Source: Shewanella glacialipiscicola (lineage in GTDB: Bacteria > Pseudomonadota > Gammaproteobacteria > Enterobacterales > Shewanellaceae). From it: a DNA stretch of 64,000 nt. Location: the NCBI RefSeq assembly GCF_023283485.1, contig NZ_JAKILU010000009.1, forward strand, positions 1-64,000, read 5' to 3'. Positions 40,065-48,779 of the stretch are shown one piece after another. The position numbers and the translations under genes were made by a program. The notes below the pieces were generated by a model. The model worked only from the letters and a program-made list of their open reading frames with translations. It had not been told where the DNA came from and searched no databases. The first letter of the stretch is position 1. Every line of letters starts with the position of its first letter.

Positions 40065-40616
40065 GAGTTTTTCCTTAATTTTCTGGAACTAGTAGTTCTA
40101 TTGTATTGTAATAATTCATGTAAAAAATATTTTTCAGTGTAAAAATGTTTCCATTATCTCTATTTATCTACCTCGCTTTTACTCAGGCATCTTTGGGCGA
40201 CTTGGTAGATGATGGTGTCTACTTGTTGCTGGGTAAGTGCTTGGGTTCGCAGGGTTGGGATAGTGCCGACTAATTGTTTGTGGTTAACGATCGGGAACGG
40301 TGGTTTTGATTGACTCGTGACATACCAGCCTGGGAATACTAGGACTGGGGTTGAGGTGACTGGTGTTCCTGTGGCTTTGGTTAACCACTGGCTGACCCAT
40401 TGGGCTTGGCGCTGCGCTTGTTCGATTGGTTTGGTTTCTGTCCACGAGGGGAAGTTTAATCGCCCGTCTTTGTAAAATACTTGGTAGCCTTTTTTACCAG
40501 AGCTTGGGCCAGTTCCATTGGTTTGGAGTAGGTCTTTGTTTCGTTTATGTGTAATGGTCTAATGAAACTGTAGAGATTTATAGCTTAAAATAAGCCAAAT
40601 CTTAAAGGTATTTATT

Positions 40617-40928
40617 ATGATTAGAAAATCGAAAGTCACTGTCAGCCCGCTGCGAAAATTAGAATATGCCAAGCTGATGGTCGAACAGGGTTACACCAAC
40701 AAGCAAATTGAAGATATGTCTGGTGCAGGTAAATCTGCGGTGTCTCGATGGAAAATCCAGTACCAGGCTGAATTAGCGGGTAAAACCCCAGAAAATGCCA
40801 AAGCATTCACTGAAGAACAACGAAAAATTCAACTCTTAGAAGCTCAACTAAAACAAGCCATGAGGGATAATGACATCCTAAAAAAGGCTGCAGCTTTCTT
40901 CATTCGAGACAATCAAAACTTAAAATGA
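40617..40928 (+). CDS. IS3-family transposase OrfA
   Basis: 103-residue helix-turn-helix protein (YAKLMVEQGYTNKQIEDMSG, KSAVSRWKIQYQAEL) with a C-terminal leucine-zipper-like segment (KIQLLEAQLKQAMRDNDILK) typical of IS3 OrfA. Its end overlaps orfB by 4 bp (ATGA at 40925-40928), and the A-run TTAAAATGA could support -1 frameshifting to make an OrfAB fusion. Confidence 0.92.
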   Translation: MIRKSKVTVSPLRKLEYAKLMVEQGYTNKQIEDMSGAGKSAVSRWKIQYQAELAGKTPENAKAFTEEQRKIQLLEAQLKQAMRDNDILKKAAAFFIRDNQNLK

Positions 40929-41776
40929 TCCGCGAAGTAAAGAAAGCAAATCTAGGCTTTAGAATGAGTGAGTTGTGCCGAGTATTCGAGCTCAGTTGCA
41001 GTAGTTTTTATTACAAACCGATCCCCCAAAGCGCTGAAAAGCAGGCACGGATACAATTAGTAGAACAAGCGTTCTCTGACTCAAATTCGACGTATGGTAA
41101 ACGTCGAATACAGGCAGACTTAGTCGATTTAGATTGTAAGGTAGGGGTTTACGCTATTGCTAGCATAATGAAAAGTATGGGGTTAATAGCGATTAGGCCA
41201 AAGAAAAAGCATTACTATCCTAACTCAGGTGATGAGCAAGTTTACGCACCTAATTTGCTCAAGCGGCAGTTTAACCCTACGACGTATAATACTCATTGGG
41301 TGGGTGATATTACCTACATAAAATCCCATCAAGGGTGGAGTTATTTAGCTTGTGTGCTTGATTTAGGCACCAAAGAAATTGTCGGGTATGCCTTATCAAG
41401 CCAACCCAATGTAGCGTTAGCGACAGCGGCCTTAAATAACGCGCTACAACGCCAGAGGCCAAATACACAGGCGTTGATGTTTCACTCTGACCAAGGTTGC
41501 CAGTACTCTGCTAAGGTGTTCAGAGAAAAGCTAAGGGGCTTAGGCATTGAACAAAGTATGAGTCGTAGAGGAAATTGTTGGGATAATGCGGTGATGGAAC
41601 GATTTTTTAGGAGCTTAAAGACTGAACGATTAAACCATTTAGCCTTTATCAATCACAGCTCTGTAGTGAGCGTGGTTGAGCAATATATCCAGTTTTACAA
41701 TTACAAACGTAGGCATTCAGCAATAGATTATAAGACGCCACATCAAAAATATAATGAGTTAAAAAAAGCGGCTTAA
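40925..41776 (+). CDS. IS3-family transposase OrfB (DDE integrase core)
   Basis: 283 residues with an rve integrase core. The DDE acidic residues are the Asp in THWVGDITYIKSHQGW, the Asp in LMFHSDQGCQYSA and the Glu in GNCWDNAVMERFFRSLKTE. N-terminal HTH_21-like region FSDSNSTYGKRRIQADL. It appears full length and intact. The IS end is 29 bp past the stop. Confidence 0.94.
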   Translation: MIREVKKANLGFRMSELCRVFELSCSSFYYKPIPQSAEKQARIQLVEQAFSDSNSTYGKRRIQADLVDLDCKVGVYAIASIMKSMGLIAIRPKKKHYYPNSGDEQVYAPNLLKRQFNPTTYNTHWVGDITYIKSHQGWSYLACVLDLGTKEIVGYALSSQPNVALATAALNNALQRQRPNTQALMFHSDQGCQYSAKVFREKLRGLGIEQSMSRRGNCWDNAVMERFFRSLKTERLNHLAFINHSSVVSVVEQYIQFYNYKRRHSAIDYKTPHQKYNELKKAA

Positions 41777-42333
41777 CATCCCTCCAGAAAAACTTGACCA
41801 TTACAATGGCGGCCTTTGGTTTCAATGGCGAATACGCCATTTTTGCCGATGACAAGATGGTCGATGTTAAAGCCGTCGGCTTGGACATCGTGAAACACTT
41901 GATAACCCAATGCTTGTAAGCCTATGAGTTCATTGGCTGTGGCGATTTCTGCTGTATGACCTAAGCGTAATTTGGTGAGCTTTGAAAAGTTTTTCCATGT
42001 TTTAAAGCTGCAATAAGCTAATCCCATTAAACCCGTTATGACAGATATCCACGGAAATTGACCGACTGTGATGTGGGCTTTAATGCTGCTGACGGCAAAC
42101 GGCAGGGATACTATCATCGCGCCCATCAGCATGCTTCCGATTAAGTCCATTTGCAGATCTTGGATTTGTTGCTGTAAACCATAGGCGGGAATGCGGGCGA
42201 GTTGTTCGCGATCGACGGGTAGCTTTACGGTGGCATCACGATATTTCAGCAAGCCATACATGACACCCACAGTGGCAAACATGCTGGAGAGTATTATCGC
42301 TACGGATAACATACTGTTGTTGAAATCAGTCAT

Positions 42334-42703
42334 TTACGTCCCTGAAGTAATGCGAGTCAATAGTTAACTCTATGACATAACTTATTAATTAAATTCACTT
42401 ATTATTTTGGAAAGTGGTGGCAGAGTAGACTGCTAAGAGTTTGGGCGCATATTGCTGATTGGCTTCTTCTTCCTTAAATGGCGTGCTCGATGATGGAGTT
42501 CGAGTTTGCCCTGCATTTTCCTTTAGCGGTCACACTTTAACCTGCTCTATGCGGTTAAATCAATGATGTTTATCACAATACGTATTTTAAATAATGACTT
42601 GTAGCTGTGTTGAAAAGAACAGCTGGGATGTCTTTGTGGAGTCGCTTGTTAGGTTTTTATCTTTTCCTTACTAGCTCACAGATATACACAAGAGTTAAAC
42701 GAG
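42334..42703. other. Gene-free stretch upstream of the NERD gene
   Basis: Presumably holds the NERD promoter. I see no gene or assignable motif. It leads into the repeat block. Confidence 0.45.
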
Positions 42704-42971
42704 ATTAAGCGCTGTCATGTAAGTGACCGTCCGTGCAGGGCCGCTTTTTCACGTCTGACCCATAGGGATATGGGAAATGTCATCATGATGTCTGGAACTG
42801 TGATCGCGGCATTCGCACTTCCGTGTGCAGCAGATTCCACGTTCGAGCATACAGGGACGTACTTGAACAATATCCCTATTTAACTGCCAGTTCGCCTTCC
42901 ATGGCTCTCGTTCATAAGCTCAGAAACCCTAGGTTTCTATTCACCGAGTCACTTGAATGACAGTGCTTAAT
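42704..42971. repeat. MITE-like element, copy 1 (268 bp)
   Basis: The left end starts ATTAAGCGCTGTCATG and continues TAAGTGAC; the complement of the right end starts ATTAAGCACTGTCATT and continues CAAGTGAC, giving a 24-bp terminal inverted repeat with three mismatches. No open frame inside. It shares GTTCGAGCATACAGGGA, TACTTGAACAATATCCCTAT and CCATGGCTCTCGTTCATAAG with copy 2. Confidence 0.7.
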
Positions 42972-43056
42972 TACTGATAGCGCAAACTAGGAAAGGAGTC
43001 ATTCAGGCTCTTATCTTTGATCTTGCGAGCCCGCAGATATACAAAAGCTAAGCAAG

Positions 43057-43232
43057 ATTAGGCACTGTCATGTAAGTGACCGTCCGTGACAGGGATGTCA
43101 CGTTCGAGCATACAGGGAAGTACTTGAACAATATCCCTATTTAACGGCCAGTTCGCCTTCCATGGCTCTCGTTCATAAGCTCAGAACCCCGAGGTTTCTA
43201 TTCACCGAGTCACTGGAATGACAGTGCTTAAT
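43057..43232. repeat. MITE-like element, copy 2 (176 bp, internally deleted)
   Basis: Same ends and same right half as copy 1, but about 90 bp of the interior are missing: the left end joins at GACCGTCCGTG to a short linker and then GTCACGTTCGAGCATAC. The sequence between the copies is also repeated (GATATACA..., AAGCTAAG...), so the duplicated unit is larger than the element itself. Confidence 0.7.
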
Positions 43233-43307
43233 CATTAATAGTAATAGCTAAGGTCGTTTTTTGATCCGCGTTTTATACTCTTCTCTTTGCTCTTATTAGT
43301 CCTTAGT

Positions 43308-43350
43308 CGAGATACACAAAAGCTAAGCGGTCATGTTAGTGACCGTCCTT
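43308..43350. repeat. Third, partial copy of the repeat's left end
   Basis: AGATACACAAAAGCTAAGC, then GGTCATGTTAGTGACCGTCC match the left flank and left end of copies 1 and 2 (there TGTCATGTAAGTGACCGTCC). Only this left end is present. Confidence 0.55.
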
Positions 43351-43386
43351 GCTGTTGTGATTTACCGCTTGTAGAAGGGGTAAATC

Positions 43387-44277
43387 TCAGCGTAAACGCA
43401 GTGCGTCGGCGACTAAGGTAAAAGCGGGGGAGGCTTGGCGGCGACTGGGGTAATACAGATAATAGCCGGCAAAAGATAGGCTCCAGTCTTCAAGTACTTT
43501 GACTAAACGCCCTGCTTTGATATGGGGTTCAAACTCTGCTTCTGGTAGGTATGCGATACCGTTGCCTTGTAATGCTGCATCGACGATATGGTGCGATGCA
43601 TTAAAGATAAGCTGGCCGTCCACATGCACATTCAATTGCTTGCCGTCTTTTTCAAACTCCCATACATACAAACCTCCGTGGGTCGGGAAGCGAATGTTAA
43701 TGCAGTTATGCTCGATAAGATCCTGCGGGTGTTGGGGGATGGGATGCTGTGCAAAATAAGCGGGGGTCGCCACGGCAGCCATTGTTTGATGCGGGCCGAT
43801 AGGGATCGCGATCATGTCCTTATCTATGGTATCGCCTAGACGGATGCCAGCATCGAAGCGATCCGCCACTATGTCCCTAAAACCATAATTCACATCGAAT
43901 TCTACTTTGATATCGGGATAATTGTGTAGTAACGGCGACAGTTTTGGCAGTAGTAAGGTTCGCAGCACGAAATCACCGCAGGTGATCCTGACTGTTCCGG
44001 CAGGTTTGTCACGCATGGCTGTTAATACATCCAGCTCGGATTCAATTTCATCAAATCTATTACCTATCGCATTTAACAGGCGTTCGCCTGCTTCTGTGGC
44101 CGATACGCTGCGAGTGGTGCGCGTTAACAGCCTGATTTCAAGTCGGGTTTCTAAACCACTGATCGCTTGGCTCAGCGCCGATTGAGTGACACCGAGTAAG
44201 GCGGCGGCTCGGGTAAAACTGCCTTCGCGAGCGACGGTGACGAAGCACAAAAGATCGTTCAGATTCCGTTTCATCAT
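43387..44277 (-). CDS. LysR-family transcriptional regulator
   Basis: 296-residue LTTR. The N-terminal winged helix is VAREGSFTRAAALLGVTQSA and continues LSQAISGLETRLEIRLLTRT; the C-terminal substrate-binding domain includes VRITCGDFVLRTLLLPKLSP and DAGIRLGDTIDKDM. It diverges from an MFS exporter and alcohol dehydrogenase pair across 138 bp with a T-N11-A palindrome, so it probably controls them. The inducer is unknown. Confidence 0.92.
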   Translation of the reverse strand: MMKRNLNDLLCFVTVAREGSFTRAAALLGVTQSALSQAISGLETRLEIRLLTRTTRSVSATEAGERLLNAIGNRFDEIESELDVLTAMRDKPAGTVRITCGDFVLRTLLLPKLSPLLHNYPDIKVEFDVNYGFRDIVADRFDAGIRLGDTIDKDMIAIPIGPHQTMAAVATPAYFAQHPIPQHPQDLIEHNCINIRFPTHGGLYVWEFEKDGKQLNVHVDGQLIFNASHHIVDAALQGNGIAYLPEAEFEPHIKAGRLVKVLEDWSLSFAGYYLYYPSRRQASPAFTLVADALRLR

Positions 44278-44298
44278 ACTGTTTTTTACACCAGTTTA

Positions 44299-44313
44299 AT
44301 TAGCTGAGCTAAT
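44299..44313. promoter_or_regulatory. Likely LysR-type operator
   Basis: ATTAGC-TGA-GCTAAT is a perfect palindrome containing the LTTR T-N11-A pattern, in the region between the LysR gene and the MFS gene. Confidence 0.55.
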
Positions 44314-44415
44314 AAGCTCTATAAGCATTCATTAGCTAGTAAGGTTCCAGTGCATTTGAAACAATAGCGACTACAAAGTCAATCAGATTTAATTTTAACC
44401 ATTGATAGGTATGTA

Positions 44416-45648
44416 ATGACCACTCAGCTATGCGAAACGTCAGAATCACGCTGTGCCATCCAACAAGCAAGTCAACAACAAACGGCAAATTGGAGTGGCG
44501 TACTGGCGATGTCGTTATGCGTGTTTGCCTTGGTCGCCTCAGAATTTATGCCTGTTAGTTTGCTGACACCGATTGCCACTGATTTGAGTGTCAGCGAAGG
44601 ATTGGTCGGGCAGGGCATTGCAATATCGGTTTTTTTTGCGGTGTTAACCAGCCTTAGTATTGCGTCAATTGCTAAAGATACTGATCGCAGGTCACTTCTA
44701 CTTGGGCTCACTTCGTTAATGCTGGTATCGGGCATTGTGATTGCTTATGCGCCTAACTACTCAATTTATATGCTGGGCCGCTGCTTAATTGGCGTTGTGA
44801 TTGGTGGGTTTTGGTCTTTGTCTGGCGCATCGGCAATTCGTCTTGTGCCAACGGAAAAGATCCCTAAAGCCTTGGCAATATTCAATGGTGGTAATGCGCT
44901 GGCTATGGTGATTGCTGCCCCGCTGGGCAGTTACCTTGGCGCGCATATCGGTTGGCGAGGCGCCTTTTTCGGTTTAGTGCCCGTCGCACTGATCGCCTTT
45001 GTGTGGATGTGGTTTAGTTTGCCTACGATGAAACCAGAAAAACGTGTTGTTGGCTCAGCGAATGTCTTTTCCCTATTAAACAACCCTTTGGTTCGATTGG
45101 GAATGTTAGCAATTGTGTTGTTGTTTATGGGGCAGTTTGCGCTGTTTACCTATGTGCGTCCGTTTTTGGAAACCGCTATCCATGTGGAGAGCAATAGCTT
45201 ATCGTTAATTTTGCTGATGATGGGCGTTGCGGGTTTTGTGGGGACGCTTTTAGTCAGTTTATTTTTGAAAAACAATCTCTACCGCACGTTAATTTTTATT
45301 CCGTTGGTGATGGCGGTAATTGCTTTAGCGTTAATCCTGTTTAGCGATAGCAGTATTGCCGTAACAACGCTGCTTGTATTGTGGGGCGGCGTTGCCACAG
45401 CGGCGCCCGTTGCATGGTGGACTTGGCTTGCGCGAACGATGCCGGAAGACTCCGAAGTGGGTGGCGGCTTAATGGTTGCTGTTATCCAGCTCGCTATCGG
45501 TTTAGGCTCTACCGTAGGGGGTGTTTTATTCGATTTTAATGGCTACCACAGCACATTTTTGCTGAGTGCAACCTTATTGGTAGCGGCAGCTTTATTGGCT
45601 TATTGGACCAAACGTTCAGAGCTAGCGCCACTGCTTCATACTCAATAA
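44416..45648 (+). CDS. MFS exporter (NepI/sugar-efflux-like, DHA1 type)
   Basis: 410-residue, 12-helix major facilitator. N-terminal SLCVFALVASEFMPVSLLTP and the cytoplasmic-loop region IAKDTDRRSLLLGLTSLM, with LGRCLIGVVIGGFWSLSGAS, resemble the NepI/YdhP group of DHA1 exporters, known for purine nucleoside or sugar/drug efflux. Substrate is not evident. 15 bp upstream of the alcohol dehydrogenase gene, same operon; probably controlled by the divergent LysR protein. Confidence 0.88.
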   Translation: MTTQLCETSESRCAIQQASQQQTANWSGVLAMSLCVFALVASEFMPVSLLTPIATDLSVSEGLVGQGIAISVFFAVLTSLSIASIAKDTDRRSLLLGLTSLMLVSGIVIAYAPNYSIYMLGRCLIGVVIGGFWSLSGASAIRLVPTEKIPKALAIFNGGNALAMVIAAPLGSYLGAHIGWRGAFFGLVPVALIAFVWMWFSLPTMKPEKRVVGSANVFSLLNNPLVRLGMLAIVLLFMGQFALFTYVRPFLETAIHVESNSLSLILLMMGVAGFVGTLLVSLFLKNNLYRTLIFIPLVMAVIALALILFSDSSIAVTTLLVLWGGVATAAPVAWWTWLARTMPEDSEVGGGLMVAVIQLAIGLGSTVGGVLFDFNGYHSTFLLSATLLVAAALLAYWTKRSELAPLLHTQ

Positions 45649-45663
45649 TTAAGGACTTTTATT

Positions 45664-46713
45664 ATGACAATTAATGCCTTTGGCGCTCATGCCAGCCATT
45701 TATCGCTTGAACCTATGACGATTACACGGCGCCCACCCGGTGAGGATGACGTGCAGATAAGTATCGACTACTGCGGCGTGTGTCACTCTGATCTCCATCA
45801 GGTACGTTCGGAATGGGCGGGGACCTTATATCCCTGCGTCCCCGGGCATGAGATTGTGGGGCGAGTAACCGCCGTGGGCGGGCATGTCTCAAAATTTAAA
45901 GTCGGTGACTTGGTTGGCGTGGGTTGCATCGTTGATAGCTGTAAGCACTGCCATGAATGTAGTGATGATCAAGAAAATTACTGCGATCACATGGTGGGCA
46001 CTTATAACGGCCTAACCCACGACGCGCCTGGGCATACGCTTGGTGGCTATGCGGAACAAATCGTGGTTGATGAACGTTATGTGCTGCGTATCAGTCATCC
46101 GCAAGCGCAATTAGCGGCAGTAGCACCGCTTCTGTGTGCGGGTATCACCACCTATTCTCCGCTGCGCCATTGGCATGCGGGACCGGGTAAAAAAGTCGGT
46201 ATTGTTGGCATTGGCGGCCTTGGCCACATGGGGATTAAGCTCGCCCATGCCATGGGGGCTCATGTTGTGGCATTTACTACTTCAGAATCTAAACGTGATG
46301 CGGCCAAAGCCTTGGGTGCTGACGAAGTGGTTGTTTCCAAAAATGCCGATGAAATGGCGAAGCATCTGCAGAGTTTAGATTTGATTGTGAATACCGTTGC
46401 GGCTCCCCATGATCTGGACGCTTTTTTAAGCCTATTAAAACGCGATGGCACTATGACCTTAGTTGGCGCGCCTGCAACAAATCATCCTTCGCCCAATGCG
46501 TTTAATCTGATCATGAAACGCCGCAGCCTTGCAGGTTCAATGATAGGTGGGATCCGTGAAACCCAAGAGATGCTCGATTTTTGTGCTGAGCACAACATAG
46601 TGTCGGATATTGAACTGATCCGCGCTGATGAGATTAACACCGCTTATGAGCGCATGCTGAAGGGCGATGTGAAGTATCGGTTTGTTATCGACAACGCCAC
46701 GCTAGCGCGCTAG
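45664..46713 (+). CDS. Zinc-dependent alcohol/aldehyde dehydrogenase (YahK/CAD-like)
   Basis: 349-residue medium-chain dehydrogenase. Catalytic zinc region CGVCHSDLHQVRSEW and PGHEIVGRV; structural-zinc cysteines in CKHCHECSDDQENYC; Rossmann motif VGIVGIGGLGHMGIKLAHAMG. Members of this group reduce aldehydes with NADPH. It follows the MFS gene by 15 bp, suggesting aldehyde or small-molecule detoxification linked to export, as inference. Confidence 0.92.
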   Translation: MTINAFGAHASHLSLEPMTITRRPPGEDDVQISIDYCGVCHSDLHQVRSEWAGTLYPCVPGHEIVGRVTAVGGHVSKFKVGDLVGVGCIVDSCKHCHECSDDQENYCDHMVGTYNGLTHDAPGHTLGGYAEQIVVDERYVLRISHPQAQLAAVAPLLCAGITTYSPLRHWHAGPGKKVGIVGIGGLGHMGIKLAHAMGAHVVAFTTSESKRDAAKALGADEVVVSKNADEMAKHLQSLDLIVNTVAAPHDLDAFLSLLKRDGTMTLVGAPATNHPSPNAFNLIMKRRSLAGSMIGGIRETQEMLDFCAEHNIVSDIELIRADEINTAYERMLKGDVKYRFVIDNATLAR

Positions 46714-46732
46714 CTGAACCTGAGTGTGGATT

Positions 46733-46969
46733 ATGGGTATTCGATGTTTAACCATTTTTATCTTACGGATGCCCATGGTTTTATTGCTGTTAATGGTCTG
46801 CATAGAGGTCGCATCCTCTGCGTCAGCGAGCCAATACAATGAGTCTATGACTATGCCGCTTGCAAAAAAGAGTGAAGTAAAGAATGCAGTAAAGAGTGCA
46901 GTAAAAATCCGCATTTTTATCGCATGCCACGGGGCGAATATACGCCAGCAAGCTCGTCACCACTGTTAA
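46733..46969 (+). CDS. Possible small secreted protein or remnant
   Basis: 78 residues from ATG 46733 (a GTG at 46724 is also possible). The N-terminus looks like a signal peptide: basic start MGIRCLTIFILR, core MPMVLLLLMVCIEVA, cleavage after SASA. The mature part (~45 residues) is Lys/Ala-rich and ends HHC, with no recognisable fold; it may be the 5' end of a decayed gene. No clear ribosome-binding site. Confidence 0.3.
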   Translation: MGIRCLTIFILRMPMVLLLLMVCIEVASSASASQYNESMTMPLAKKSEVKNAVKSAVKIRIFIACHGANIRQQARHHC

Positions 46970-47403
46970 CCACTCACCCAACGCTGACCAGCAATATAAA
47001 GTTTATGAACTTCTACCCGTTTAACGACATTGAAACCATCTCACCACGGTTTTTTGTGTAAGCACTGCCGGTGAGGATCTAAAGTAAATAATATTAGTGA
47101 GTTTATATTTCTGTTATCAAATGGGCTCAATAAAAACCATTGCAATCAAAGTGGCTGGTTGTTAGATGACATTATTATGACTAATGACGAGCAGCACTAA
47201 TCATTGCCAAATGACTATTTGAAACAATTACCCACCGGTATGTAACCATTACCGTGAAATAGGTTTACATTTTCGCGTTGCCAAAATTTTTACATATAAA
47301 TCTGTGGTTTACGTTTTGGCATGGGACTTGATTAGCTTTTAGGTGTAAATGTTTAGTACAAGGTAACATTAGCATTTTTCTAACTAACCAAGGAATCAAC
47401 ATT
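46970..47403. other. 434-bp gene-free stretch before csbD
   Basis: No gene seen. It should contain the csbD promoter, perhaps stress-controlled, but no box is convincing. Ribosome-binding AAGGA lies about 8 nt before the csbD ATG. Confidence 0.45.
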
Positions 47404-47595
47404 ATGAATAACGATATAGTGCAAGGTAAGTGGAAACAGGTTTCGGGTACGCTTAAAGCGAATTGGGGTAAATTAACTGACGACGATTTACTTGAAATTG
47501 ATGGTAATCTCGAAAAGTTTCAAGGCAAGATGCAAGAAAAGTATGGCATGGCTAAAGATGAAGCGAAAAAAGAGTTTGAAAAGTCACACTTATAA
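47404..47595 (+). CDS. CsbD-family stress protein (YjbJ-like)
   Basis: 63-residue hydrophilic protein: MNNDIVQGKWKQVSGTLKAN then WGKLTDDDLLEIDGNLEKFQ, the CsbD/YjbJ pattern. Members are abundant, general-stress or sigma-S-induced proteins of unknown mechanism. Strong AAGGA ribosome-binding site. A GAGGGGC / GCCCCTC hairpin follows. Confidence 0.92.
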   Translation: MNNDIVQGKWKQVSGTLKANWGKLTDDDLLEIDGNLEKFQGKMQEKYGMAKDEAKKEFEKSHL

Positions 47596-47620
47596 TTATG
47601 TCATTGTAAGTATATAAAAC

Positions 47621-47643
47621 GAGGGGCTATTATTTGGCCCCTC
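47621..47643 (+). terminator. Hairpin after csbD
   Basis: GAGGGGC / GCCCCTC stem with a 9-nt loop, 26 bp past the stop; no T-tract follows, so termination efficiency is uncertain. Confidence 0.45.
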
Positions 47644-47769
47644 ATCAATCCCGCCTAATATCTCCAATCCCTCGTTACATGTGAAACTTGACTGCCCAAA
47701 ATGCTGGAGAAACCTGAGAGCCGTGATCTAATGTTATTAGCCACTACATCAACAGTAATAACACTTGTA

Positions 47770-48015
47770 TTAGCGATAGAACGCTTCAACTGTGCCTTTT
47801 ACTGTCATGGTTAGTGGTTGGCCGCGACGGTCTAATGATTTTGTTGGGATTTTTACCCAGCCTTCACTTATGCAATATTCTTCGACATCAAAACGTTCTT
47901 TGCCGTTGAGCTTAATCCCAATTTCGTACTCGAAAATTTCAGCCACATGATGTGGGCTACGTGGGTTAACAGAAAGGCGATCGGGTAAAGTCGGTTGTGC
48001 AGTTGTGTCGTTCAT
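47770..48015 (-). CDS. DUF3297 family protein
   Basis: 81-residue protein with LPDRLSVNPRSPHHVAEIFE and GIKLNGKERFDVEEYCISEGW, the DUF3297 pattern, a small conserved family of unknown function. Single gene; the downstream side faces csbD. Confidence 0.85.
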   Translation of the reverse strand: MNDTTAQPTLPDRLSVNPRSPHHVAEIFEYEIGIKLNGKERFDVEEYCISEGWVKIPTKSLDRRGQPLTMTVKGTVEAFYR

Positions 48016-48221
48016 AGTCGTGGTCTGTCGTTATCTATCGTGAAAAAAATGCGTGCGCTATTGTAGGCAATAGCAGCGTGATGCTCAAGACGTTAACTGC
48101 ACGAAATAAACCGTGTTAGTCATAGTGTGAGGGGTGATTATTTTCTTTAGTTTCAGAACCGCTAACGGCAGGCTACACTTTGGCGCATTGTTTTTAGCGA
48201 GCAGGCTATACCGATACTTCC

Positions 48222-48629
48222 ATGACCGACAATATTACTATTTTGCTGCCTTCGCTTATTCATCGAATTGGGCGCGATACAGTTAAACAAGCCCAAGCGA
48301 TAGCCAAACAATATGATTGCGAGCTTAAGCGCGTTCGTCGTTCAAGGAATTGGTGCATTGTAGGCGGCGCGATTAACATTCAATCTTGCACCGCCCATCT
48401 ACAAGCTGAGCAATTAACAAACCAAACAGCAGAGCGGGCGTTTGGCTACCTTATCCAAAAGCTGACAACGGCGCTGCTGCAACATACCGATAAACTTGAG
48501 CCATTAGCGGCTAAGCTCATTCGACTGATCACTGAAAACCCTGCAATCACCTTGGGTGAATTAATGCAGTTGACTCAATGCACTATCACAGAAGCCAGAT
48601 TGGCACGCTTTAACGCCGACTCTTGGTAG
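48222..48629 (+). CDS. Conserved small protein, sometimes labelled ribosome-recycling-factor family
   Basis: 135 residues starting TDNITILLPSLIHRIGRDTV, with basic CELKRVRRSRNWCIVGGA and a helical C-terminal part (NPAITLGELMQLTQCTITEA) resembling a DNA-binding helix-turn-helix. Homologues in Shewanella and Vibrio are, as I recall, called ribosome recycling factor family, but the sequence does not look like RRF. Function unknown. Confidence 0.7.
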   Translation: MTDNITILLPSLIHRIGRDTVKQAQAIAKQYDCELKRVRRSRNWCIVGGAINIQSCTAHLQAEQLTNQTAERAFGYLIQKLTTALLQHTDKLEPLAAKLIRLITENPAITLGELMQLTQCTITEARLARFNADSW

Positions 48630-48779
48630 TCGGCTATTGATTGGCTATTCATCGGTAAGACTTAGTAGTACGCGGCTAATATTTTGCGTATTTATTGCAC
48701 TCGCTCAGGCTTTAGGTCAAACCCTCACCTAAACCACATCACCGCGTAACCTTCAGTTTAAACCCCGCCTAAATCGAAG

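Larger units (their letters stand above)
40550..41805 (+). mobile_element. Complete IS3-family insertion sequence, 1256 bp
   Basis: The ends are imperfect inverted repeats sharing TGTAATGGTC (left end at 40550; complement GACCATTACA ending at 41805). A 3-bp target duplication ATG flanks it (40547-40549 and 41806-41808), the usual size for IS3. It carries overlapping orfA and orfB, both intact with DDE residues, so it looks recently inserted and possibly active. It lies in reverse orientation to the NERD gene it disrupts. Confidence 0.93.
40160..42333 (-). pseudogene. NERD-domain membrane nuclease-like gene interrupted by IS3 element
   Basis: The N-terminal part (codons 1-176, 42333-41806) has three predicted membrane helices (about 7-29, 64-84, 93-110) and the start of a NERD (nuclease-related) domain with LGHTAEIATANEL and the D158...E171-x-K173 catalytic-like residues in NIDHLVIGKNGVFAIETKGR. 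The C-terminal part (40546-40160) resumes with KRNKDLLQTNGTGPSSGKKG, then GYQVFYKDGRLNFPSW and ends SEVDK. Removing 40550-41805 plus one copy of the 3-bp target repeat restores one 304-residue frame, so the break is due only to the insertion. Downstream NACHT gene is co-oriented. Confidence 0.88.

Noticed and set aside
40550..41805. IS element as a composite transposon carrying the NACHT gene
   Set aside because: Only one copy of the element is present, and its target duplication is inside the NERD gene, so it did not bring in the NACHT gene.
38100..43400. CRISPR array in the repeat-rich region
   Set aside because: The repeats are two long copies with inverted ends plus a fragment, not short direct repeats with unique spacers, and there are no cas genes.
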